Shown here piece after piece: positions 1 through 5,930 of a stretch of 7,855 nt of DNA. The position numbers and the translations under genes are program-made. The notes below the pieces were generated by a model, which did no database searches, had not been told where the DNA came from, and was given only the letters and a program-made list of their open reading frames with translations. The DNA is taken from positions 1 to 7,855 of the forward strand of contig DXEZ01000176.1 in the NCBI GenBank assembly GCA_019114715.1. Reading direction: 5' to 3'. This DNA is from Candidatus Sphingobacterium stercoripullorum (GTDB lineage Bacteria > Bacteroidota > Bacteroidia > Sphingobacteriales > Sphingobacteriaceae). Positions within the stretch are counted from its first letter, which is position 1. The number at the start of each line of letters is the position of its first letter.

Positions 1-81
1 GAGCTCTTTACTGGAGAAATGAACATGAAGGACCTATATCCAGATGTGTTTTTTAAACAAGAGGGAATTGAAGAAGATTAG
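1..81 (+). CDS. C-terminal end of an unidentified protein (partial)
   Basis: Reading from base 1 in the first frame gives 26 codons and a TAG stop at 79-81; the start lies outside the window. The tail is acidic and polar (it contains KDLYPDVFF and ends GIEED), with no membrane segment or motif I recognise. The other two forward frames close within 60 bases, and the two reverse frames I checked also hit stops, so this frame is the best supported, but the fragment is too short to identify. It is followed by about 290 bases without a gene, so it is probably not co-transcribed tightly with the receptor downstream. Confidence 0.5.
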   Translation, partial: ELFTGEMNMKDLYPDVFFKQEGIEED

Positions 82-119
82 GGAAGGAGGCTTCTCTAGA
101 TCAGGGCTGTTAGCGCCGA

Positions 120-242
120 ACTTTAATTGCCTAGTGGAGCAGAAAATAGGCGAAAAGTAACGTGGTGCCTTTGGTCCGGTATAATGGAATGGTAGTAAAA
201 GCTGAGCTTTTGTTGCAGACTGAAAAATTCAGGGCAGTCTAG
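120..242 (+). other. Hairpin-rich leader / possible structured RNA
   Basis: This part of the gene-free stretch at 82-375 looks less A+T-rich than the sequence right before the receptor gene and holds three small hairpins in a row. GCCTA (129-133) pairs with TAGGC (147-151). AAAAGC (197-202) pairs with GCTTTT (206-211) over a 3-base loop. AGACTG (217-222) pairs with CAGTCT (235-240), with an alternative inner stem CTGAA/TTCAG (220-224 with 228-232). I compared it by eye with cobalamin, TPP and SAM riboswitch signatures and found no match. It could be the 3' untranslated region of the upstream gene, a leader of the receptor gene, a small RNA, or chance pairing. Confidence 0.25.
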
Positions 243-283
243 AACCTTGAGTTTAACTTACTGTAAATTAGATATTCATAGTG

Positions 284-300
284 TTAACAAGTTTTTAACA
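284..300 (+). promoter_or_regulatory. TTAACA-N5-TTAACA direct repeat, possible Pho-box-like operator
   Basis: Two exact TTAACA copies (284-289 and 295-300) lie 11 bp apart, about one helical turn. The same bases also read as an inverted repeat, GTGTTAA (281-287) with TTAACAC (295-301). Tandem TTAACA-like half-sites at 11-bp spacing are what PhoP binds in Bacillus, and the E. coli PhoB box has the same periodicity. A weak -7-like element, TAATTTAT, lies at 318-325, about 50 bases before the receptor start. The repeat is seen directly; the regulator is inferred. Confidence 0.4.
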
Positions 301-375
301 CAAATGTAATTCATATATAATTTATCGCTAACAATCAGTTGACATTCTCTTTATTTCTTTGTGAAAAATTTAGAG

Positions 376-3126
376 ATGAAAATACAAACCATTGTTTTAC
401 CTTTTTTAATCGGCATATTCTTATGCTTTAGCCTTAATCTTTACGCTCAGCAGAGTGGAGTGAGGGGGCAAGTTTTTGATATGGAAACTAGCGAACCAAT
501 ATCTGGAGTTTCCATAAAAGTTATAGGAGAGAGTGCAGGTACCCTCACCAATCAAATGGGAGAGTTCGTGATTCCTCTTACCTCAGCAGGGGAATATAAG
601 TTGCAAGTTAGCTATGTAGGATACAAGAGTGACTCTTTAAACATTGAGCTAGTAGAAGATAGCCAGTGGCTCACAAGAGACTTTTATTTAGTGAATGAAA
701 GCTCTTTACTAGAAGAAATTGTAATTACACGTCATCGTGACCGCACGGCAGAAATAGCCCTATTAAAAGAACGTAGGGAATCAAATTTGATGCTTAATCA
801 AATAGGAATTCGTGAGCTCAACAAAAAAGGCGTTTCCGATGTGGAAAATGCAGTTAGCAAGGTAGTGGGAATTACCAAGTCGGATGATGGGAGCCAAGTG
901 TTTGTGCGAGGAATGGGAGATAGATACAACAGTACGTTTTTTAACGGATTGCCTCTGCCGTCGAATGACCCCGGTTTGAAAAACCTATCTTTAGACTTGC
1001 TGTCAACCGATTTGGTGGAATATGTGGAGGTAGATAAGGCATTTAATAGCTACATGTATGGAGATTTTGCAGGAGGAAATATAAATGTTAAATCTAAAGA
1101 GTATTCCGGCAAAGGAGTATTTGAGCTTTCTCTATCCTCAACAGTTAATAGTAACACCATAGCCCATGCAGATCAGTTCTCATTCTACCCTGGGGAGTTT
1201 GATAAATTGGGTTTTGCGAATTATAAAATACCCAATAATCCACTGTCCAACTTTAACTTTGTTAATAGTGCAAACCCAGTTGCTCGTAACCCTTATCCAG
1301 GCGGCGCGAAGCTTTTAGCTGGTAAATCTTACCAGGTTGGTCATTTTTGGAGAGCAAACTTTTTGGCTACGGCCGGCTTTAGCAACGGTTATGACTATCA
1401 AGAAGGATTCAATAAGAATATAAATGCACAAGGGGCAGATTTACTTTCCTTGAATCAAGTAAAGTACAGCTACTCTACTCATTCCCAAGCTTTATTGAAT
1501 GCGAATCTAGCTTATCAGGATAAGCATAAGCTTTCTTATAACTTTATGTTTATTAATACCAGTGAGCAAACTAACGATTTGTATACCGGCTTTATTCGAG
1601 ATATTGCAGAGAACGATAACGGGAGGCTACAAAGAGGGGCTTACAGTAATAACCGCTTGTTCGTAAATCAAGTGCTGGGTACGCATAAGATGAGTGATGA
1701 TTTGAACTTAAACTGGTCAGGATCCATCAATAATATATTTTATGCAATGCCAGACCGTATCCAGAACACATTCCGCTTTATGGAAGACCAACAGGGTTAT
1801 GTGTTTGCCCAAGATGCGATAACGGATAACCATAGGTTTAATCAAAAGCTCAATGAGAGAGAGTATGCATTTGATGTGCATGCTAAATACAATCTTCCGT
1901 TTTTAAACACGGATGATAATGATAATTTCTTCCGCGTAGGTTACCAGGCTAAAATGAAGCGTAGGGACTTTGAAGCTATACAGTTTAACTTCAGGATCGC
2001 AGGAGATCAACTTTACAATGTAGTCGATCCCAGTAATTTAGACGCGTTTTTTAACCAAGAAAACTTCCAGAAAAACTATTTTTTCATAGAGTCATTTGCG
2101 GATGAAACTCCTCAAAGCTACCAAGGGATTCAAGATGTACATGCAACCTACTTTGATTTAACCTATCAATGGACTCCAAAATTGACTTCAATTATAGGTA
2201 TGCGTTATGAAAATCTAAAGCAAGAAGTTAGCTGGATTACGCAGTTAGATCCAGCAGGTGGGATAAACCAGCTTTCGAAGAATAAGTTTTTACCCAGTTT
2301 AAACTTGAAGTATTTGATTAACAATAAGCAGAATTTAAGGCTTGGAGCAAGTAAGACTTATACTTTGCCACAATTTAAAGAACGAGCTCCTTTTGTCTAT
2401 GACGAGCCTACAGAGCGTACATTTGGAAACCCTTATTTGTATCCTTCAGACAACTATAACATAGACTTGAAGTGGGAGATGTTCCCACAAGCAAATGAGT
2501 TGATTGCCTTAGGAGTTTTTGGGAAGTATATTCAAAACCCAATTAACGCGATGACTGTTGCTTCAACTTCAAATGATATCTCCTATGTCAATGTTGGAGA
2601 TAACGGAACAGTGATGGGGGTGGAGCTTGAATTTAAAAAGCAATTGATATCTTGGGATTCAGAAAAGCACAAGCTTCACATAGGTGGTAATGCAACACTT
2701 ATGAAAACGCATCAAGTTATAGATGAAGAAAAGGTGGCTAGAGAAACTGAGTTTTATATTATGCCGACCCATACTGAGTCTAGCTTTACGGGAGCTTCCG
2801 ATTTATTAGTCAACGCCGATATCTCCTATGAGCTCAACCTAGGGAATGGCAAGTTCGTTAATAGCTCCGTAGTATACCATTACTTCTCAGATAGGCTGTA
2901 CTCCTTGGGTATTGAACAAAAAGGAAACTTTGTCGATAAAGCTGTAGGAAGTCTAGATTTTGTTTTACAAAGTAAGCTGACCTCCAAAGTAGGACTGCGT
3001 TTGCTAGCTAGAAACTTATTAGACCCTTCTTACCAAAGAGTTCAAGAGAATTCTGGCGCTCATGTTCCGGTGATGTCGTATAAAAAAGGACGCTTTTTCA
3101 CTCTGGGAGTGACTTATTCCCTATAG
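376..3126 (+). CDS. TonB-dependent outer-membrane receptor with carboxypeptidase-regulatory-like domain
   Basis: Outer-membrane beta-barrel transporter that takes up a large or scarce substrate using TonB-ExbBD energy. Residues are numbered from the ATG at 376 (916 aa). A signal peptide with a long hydrophobic core ends at about Ala24 (LYA before QQSG). An N-terminal CarboxypepD_reg-like beta-sandwich follows at about 28-105 (GVRGQVFD, YVGYKSD). A TonB-box-like EEIVIT is at 113-118, the plug at about 135-240 (VFVRGMGDRYN, NGLPLPSNDP, GDFAGGNINVKS), then the barrel, ending in an aromatic-rich last strand (GRFFTLGVTYSL). A GTG at 361 in frame would add five residues (MKNLE); I prefer the ATG because it gives a cleaner signal peptide. 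No SusD-like gene is next door. Instead a lipoprotein follows 91 bases on with no terminator between, so co-transcription is likely. The substrate is unknown. Confidence 0.93.
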   Translation: MKIQTIVLPFLIGIFLCFSLNLYAQQSGVRGQVFDMETSEPISGVSIKVIGESAGTLTNQMGEFVIPLTSAGEYKLQVSYVGYKSDSLNIELVEDSQWLTRDFYLVNESSLLEEIVITRHRDRTAEIALLKERRESNLMLNQIGIRELNKKGVSDVENAVSKVVGITKSDDGSQVFVRGMGDRYNSTFFNGLPLPSNDPGLKNLSLDLLSTDLVEYVEVDKAFNSYMYGDFAGGNINVKSKEYSGKGVFELSLSSTVNSNTIAHADQFSFYPGEFDKLGFANYKIPNNPLSNFNFVNSANPVARNPYPGGAKLLAGKSYQVGHFWRANFLATAGFSNGYDYQEGFNKNINAQGADLLSLNQVKYSYSTHSQALLNANLAYQDKHKLSYNFMFINTSEQTNDLYTGFIRDIAENDNGRLQRGAYSNNRLFVNQVLGTHKMSDDLNLNWSGSINNIFYAMPDRIQNTFRFMEDQQGYVFAQDAITDNHRFNQKLNEREYAFDVHAKYNLPFLNTDDNDNFFRVGYQAKMKRRDFEAIQFNFRIAGDQLYNVVDPSNLDAFFNQENFQKNYFFIESFADETPQSYQGIQDVHATYFDLTYQWTPKLTSIIGMRYENLKQEVSWITQLDPAGGINQLSKNKFLPSLNLKYLINNKQNLRLGASKTYTLPQFKERAPFVYDEPTERTFGNPYLYPSDNYNIDLKWEMFPQANELIALGVFGKYIQNPINAMTVASTSNDISYVNVGDNGTVMGVELEFKKQLISWDSEKHKLHIGGNATLMKTHQVIDEEKVARETEFYIMPTHTESSFTGASDLLVNADISYELNLGNGKFVNSSVVYHYFSDRLYSLGIEQKGNFVDKAVGSLDFVLQSKLTSKVGLRLLARNLLDPSYQRVQENSGAHVPVMSYKKGRFFTLGVTYSL

Positions 3127-3216
3127 GTCTTTTAAATGGTAACAATAAGTTGATTTTAAATTAAACACTATAAAATATCCAATTACCAACTTTGTGGAAA
3201 TTAATAATTAGATGAA

Positions 3217-4419
3217 ATGAAAACGATGAAATTAAAGATGAATTTTAGAACCTTAGCAACAGGAGTTGTAATGTCTCTTGCTGTTGCTTCTATAACTTCT
3301 TGTAAAGAGGATAACTCTCTTGATATAGGAGATGAAACTGAGATCTTTGTTGTTGATAAGGACAATTTACAAGGGGAGATTAAAGGACAAGAGGTGATTT
3401 TAGAGGAGGGGAGATATACGTTAACCGGTAAGCTTATCGTTGAAGAGGGTGCTAAACTCACCATAAAACCTGGTGTGGAAATCGTATCGTCAAAAGTATC
3501 TTCAGATGCATTCGCTGCGGTGAGATATATTGCTGTTAGCCAAGGAGCAGAGATCGATGTACAGGGAACTAAAGAAAAGCCTGTGATTATGACAGCTGAG
3601 GAAGAAAGACCTGGTGCATGGGGTGGATTGGTAGTGTGTGGTAAAGCGCCTACAAACAAAGGGAAATCGGCTGTAGCGGAAGTTTCTGAACTAGTTTACG
3701 GTGGAGATGATCCAGAGGATAACTCCGGTGCCATTCGCTTTTTACGTATAGAATACTCAGGGTTTTCTTACAACAATGAAAAAGAGTTCAATGGACTTTC
3801 TATGTTTGGAGTAGGAAATAAAACGATAATCGAAAACGTTCAGGTGTTTGAAGGCTCTGATGATGGGTTTGAGTGGTTTGGTGGAACAGTAAATGCAAAG
3901 AACTTGGTTGTAACAAACTTTGCTGAAGAAGTAGGAGATGACTTATTTGACTGGACAGAAGGATGGAATGGTCAAGGTGAAAACTGGTACGGTATAAGAA
4001 CTAATGCTGGGAATCGCGGTATTGAGGCAGATAATAACTCAAACAATCATTTAGCGGATCCTATATCATCACCTACTATTAAAAACTTAACGTTGATTGG
4101 TGCTGGAGATGCAGGGAATGAGCCTCAAGCGATAAAACTTCGTGTTGGAACCAAAGCTAAGTTTGAAAACATAGTTTTAGCTAATTGGAATACAGGAATA
4201 GACATTCAGCATGATGAAGGTGTTGGTTATGTTGAAACTGGAGATATCTTAATTGATGGCGTGAAGTTTATCAATGTCAATAAGAAGAGCGAGGGTAAGT
4301 TGACGGATAACACCATAGTTGATGTTTCAAAAGCAATTGTGGAGAACGAATCAGCGACAGGTGCAGGTGCGGGGGTTGATGCTCCTGAGTGGACAAAAGG
4401 ATGGACAAGAGGTCTATAG
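3217..4419 (+). CDS. Predicted surface lipoprotein with beta-helix-like fold, partner of the TonB receptor
   Basis: The 400-aa product starts with a lipoprotein signal peptide: a basic N-terminus, a hydrophobic stretch at 13-26 and a lipobox SITSC with Cys29. The residues after Cys29 are Lys-Glu-Asp, like the export signal that sends Bacteroidota lipoproteins to the cell surface. Residues about 60-350 show short repeated strands with small, Gly and Asn turns (LTGKLIVEEGAKLTIKPGVEI, KTIIENVQVFEG, PTIKNLTLIGAG, FENIVLANWNTGIDI), typical of right-handed parallel beta-helices. Acidic/aromatic clusters stand out at 213-223 (GSDDGFEWFGG) and 241-250 (DDLFDWTEGW). I recognise this type as a conserved protein of unknown function often beside TonB receptors, sometimes loosely named a transporter; the sequence shows no membrane helices beyond the signal. 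The start is uncertain: Met4 and Met8 also fit. It may bind or process the receptor's substrate. Confidence 0.85.
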   Translation: MKTMKLKMNFRTLATGVVMSLAVASITSCKEDNSLDIGDETEIFVVDKDNLQGEIKGQEVILEEGRYTLTGKLIVEEGAKLTIKPGVEIVSSKVSSDAFAAVRYIAVSQGAEIDVQGTKEKPVIMTAEEERPGAWGGLVVCGKAPTNKGKSAVAEVSELVYGGDDPEDNSGAIRFLRIEYSGFSYNNEKEFNGLSMFGVGNKTIIENVQVFEGSDDGFEWFGGTVNAKNLVVTNFAEEVGDDLFDWTEGWNGQGENWYGIRTNAGNRGIEADNNSNNHLADPISSPTIKNLTLIGAGDAGNEPQAIKLRVGTKAKFENIVLANWNTGIDIQHDEGVGYVETGDILIDGVKFINVNKKSEGKLTDNTIVDVSKAIVENESATGAGAGVDAPEWTKGWTRGL

Positions 4420-4453
4420 ATTTAAAAGCATAAGTCTTACTTCTTAGGAAAGA

Positions 4454-4505
4454 GAAGAAAGGCAGCAAGACTTGGTTATAGCCAAGTTCTTAGCTGCCTT
4501 TCTTC
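4454..4505. terminator. Strong bidirectional terminator between convergent genes
   Basis: Bases 4454-4466 pair perfectly with 4493-4505 (13 bp, core GGCAGC/GCTGCC). The stem continues inward through ACTTGG/CCAAGT (4470-4475 with 4482-4487) with a small bulge, leaving a loop of about six bases. The arms are A-rich on the left and T-rich on the right, so each strand gives a GC-rich hairpin followed by T-rich sequence. It sits 35 bases after the lipoprotein stop and 57 bases beyond the DUF4230 stop, so it can end transcripts arriving from both sides. Confidence 0.88.
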
Positions 4506-4561
4506 ATTTATGGATTATTGCCGTGTGTGATGCACGAGCGGCATGATGCGCTTATCAACTT

Positions 4562-5122
4562 TTAATGAAAGCTCAGGTTTATTCTTTTAAAGCCTAATCC
4601 TTCAAGTATAGGCCTAAATACAGAAATTGCATTTGCTTCGGCTTGTTGTAAAATATCGGATCTTTTTACCTGACGGGTGATTTCATTTTCTGCTGCTTTA
4701 TACGCCTGATCAACTAAGGATGCTTCCCTGAAATAAGCCATTTTTGTATCGTATACTTTTGATGCATTATGGTCGATTTTAACATAACAAAGCTCGGCTT
4801 TGGGTAGGATTATAGAAACACTATCATCGACAACAGTAATGTCTTCCTTTACGATCTTTGATAAGTCTATACAGCCTACAGCATCAGCTTTGACAATTAA
4901 TAGGACTGAAGCATCTGGCAAATAAGCCGCTTTTGCTTTATGTTCAATCACATCGCTGAATTTATACTTGATAAGCTCCAGTTTGCCCATTTCCTCGATC
5001 TGTTCGAGTAAAACCTCATGCCTAGTGTCTATTTTGCTTGGCTTAGAGAGCTCACTGATTGCTAACCATCCAATTATAATGAGGAGCAATAGCACGATTA
5101 GTACTCTGAAAAACGTTTTCAT
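4562..5122 (-). CDS. DUF4230 family membrane-anchored protein
   Basis: The 186-aa protein has one N-terminal membrane helix at about 5-22 (an Leu/Ile-rich core with no lipobox), then a soluble domain predicted to lie outside the cytoplasmic membrane. The domain fits DUF4230: GKLELIKYKFSDVIEHK at 46-62, LPDASVLLIVKADAVGCIDLSKI at 68-90, a central strand block with ILPKAELCYVKID at 105-117, and a charged helical C-terminus ending RPILEGLGFKRINLSF. Length is normal for the family. The function of DUF4230 is not established. Two cysteines (84 and 112) lie in strand-like segments and could form a disulfide, which is inference. It lies 100 bases downstream of the DUF488 gene on the same strand and may be co-transcribed with it. 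It ends at the shared terminator hairpin. Confidence 0.82.
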   Translation of the reverse strand: MKTFFRVLIVLLLLIIIGWLAISELSKPSKIDTRHEVLLEQIEEMGKLELIKYKFSDVIEHKAKAAYLPDASVLLIVKADAVGCIDLSKIVKEDITVVDDSVSIILPKAELCYVKIDHNASKVYDTKMAYFREASLVDQAYKAAENEITRQVKRSDILQQAEANAISVFRPILEGLGFKRINLSFH

Positions 5123-5145
5123 AATAACATATTTACAAATAATAG

Positions 5146-5164
5146 ACCACTTTATTGAGGTGGT
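5146..5164. other. Small hairpin between the two leftward genes
   Basis: ACCAC (5146-5150) pairs with GTGGT (5160-5164) over a nine-base loop in the 100-base gap between the DUF488 stop and the DUF4230 start. It is short and lacks a convincing T-run on either strand. It may be a weak processing or attenuation element, or chance. No clear TAnnTTTG promoter was found for the DUF4230 gene here, which mildly favours read-through from DUF488. Confidence 0.2.
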
Positions 5165-5222
5165 TCAGCTCTTAAAAAAGTAGCAAGGAGGGCGCGTTGG
5201 AAATGACCCATCTTGTACTCGT

Positions 5223-5753
5223 TTAGTTGCTGTAATTTATTTTATCACCAATTACTTTTGCAGGCTTGGTGTAGGAGTGTTCCTGGAGTGTTCCATCACC
5301 CATAATGTGTTGGACCTTCCAGCCTTTTGCCTTTAAATAGTCTGAAATCATAGCTCTATGACAACGCCACCACAATACCTCTGAGCACATATAGGCTGTA
5401 GTGTTTTTCATAGCAATGCTTTGTAACATTTGTATGCCTTCCTCAAACTCTTTGCTTTCCATGTGTTCCGCGTAACCTTGAAAAAGAGGTTTTCTCCACC
5501 TTGATTTTGGGTATAGACCTCTAGGGTTTCTCAAGCCTCCAAGACTTTGTAAATGGAGGTATGAAATCCCGTGTTTATCGAGCTCTTCTCTTAGGTTCTC
5601 CTTGTCGAACTGACGATTCATTTTTGTTGCCGAAACGCGGCGTGCATCAATTAATGCCTCTATGTTGTGTTTTTTTAGTAATTCTATAAACTTCTTAATA
5701 CTGTGGTTCGAATGGCCAATAGTATAAATTGTTGACTCCTCAATTTGCTCCAT
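5223..5753 (-). CDS. DUF488 domain-containing protein
   Basis: The 176-aa soluble protein carries the DUF488 signatures in order: TIGHSNHSIKKFIELL at 11-26, the ALIDARRVSATKMNRQFDKENL block at 33-54 (the family's D-R-x-P-x-S-x-x-x-x-F region), LQSLGGLR at 68-75, FQGYAEHM at 91-98, YMCSEVLWWRCHRAMISDYL at 121-140, and a final HIMGDGTLQEHS at 149-160. The conserved Cys123 and Cys131-His132-Arg133 are present, so any metal or catalytic site the family uses should be intact. The biochemical role of DUF488 is unproven. No signal peptide or membrane segment is visible, so it should be cytoplasmic. The ATG at 5753 places the TIGHSNH strand close to the N-terminus, as usual. It is divergent from the MFS gene and followed on its strand by the DUF4230 gene. 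Confidence 0.9.
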   Translation of the reverse strand: MEQIEESTIYTIGHSNHSIKKFIELLKKHNIEALIDARRVSATKMNRQFDKENLREELDKHGISYLHLQSLGGLRNPRGLYPKSRWRKPLFQGYAEHMESKEFEEGIQMLQSIAMKNTTAYMCSEVLWWRCHRAMISDYLKAKGWKVQHIMGDGTLQEHSYTKPAKVIGDKINYSN

Positions 5754-5778
5754 AGCGTGTTGTTTTAAATTAATTTAC

Positions 5779-5786
5779 CGAAGATA
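5779..5786 (-). promoter_or_regulatory. Candidate -7 promoter element for the DUF488 gene
   Basis: Read on the minus strand these bases are TATCTTCG, one base from the Bacteroidota -7 consensus TAnnTTTG, 25 bases before the DUF488 start codon. A TTT about 20 bases further upstream could serve as a degenerate -33 element. Position and match are good; the -33 part is weak. Confidence 0.4.
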
Positions 5787-5823
5787 CAACCTTTCAGTTG
5801 TAGGTGAAATGCATTTTAATATT

Positions 5824-5874
5824 AAAGTTTCTTCAATATAAGAATATCCATGAATATGTAATTATGAAAACTTT
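5824..5874. promoter_or_regulatory. Repeat-rich divergent promoter region, possible operator
   Basis: The 177-base gap between the divergent DUF488 and MFS genes contains AAAGTTT (5824-5830) inverted as AAACTTT (5868-5874). Inside it are two direct GAATAT copies at 5842-5847 and 5852-5857, ten bp apart. Such an arrangement could be a regulator site controlling the exporter, as many drug exporters are controlled, but no regulator gene is adjacent and the bases are very A+T-rich. No good TAnnTTTG element was found for the MFS gene. Confidence 0.22.
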
Positions 5875-5930
5875 ATTTCCCTAGCCGTGTTAAAATTATT
5901 AAGTTGCGAAGTTGTGAATAGTACAAACAT

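Noticed and set aside
150..242. Short open frame with two GTG codons at 162 and 165 in the leader
   Set aside because: Only about 26 codons, with no hydrophobic or motif pattern and no start context; the hairpins explain the region at least as well.
120..242. Cobalamin, TPP or SAM riboswitch before the receptor
   Set aside because: The conserved core sequences of these riboswitches are not present; GCTGAG near 201 resembles a TPP fragment but the rest is absent.
339..361. TTGACA at 339-344 and TTTCTTTG at 354-361 as a promoter for the receptor
   Set aside because: The spacing between the elements is only about 10-12 bases, too short for either the Bacteroidota or the sigma-70 pattern.
3150..3194. 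Separate promoter for the lipoprotein gene (CAACTTTG at 3187-3194)
   Set aside because: The -7-like match is fair, but the only TTG upstream (3150-3152) is 34 bases away, too far; co-transcription with the receptor is simpler.
3201..3659. Open frame of about 150 codons on the minus strand over the lipoprotein gene
   Set aside because: It lies wholly opposite a convincing lipoprotein gene, has no domain-like features and contains low-complexity Ser/Thr/Pro runs typical of an antisense shadow.
4277..4468. 63-codon minus-strand frame overlapping the lipoprotein end and the terminator
   Set aside because: It starts inside the terminator hairpin and runs antisense to a real gene; no recognisable protein features.
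4519..4555. GCCG...CGGC and CGTG...CACG pairings after the terminator
   Set aside because: Stems of four bases that compete with each other; no support for a REP-like element or second terminator.
4968..5183. 71-codon plus-strand frame over the start of the DUF4230 gene
   Set aside because: Mostly antisense to the DUF4230 N-terminus; its composition mirrors the complementary membrane-helix codons.
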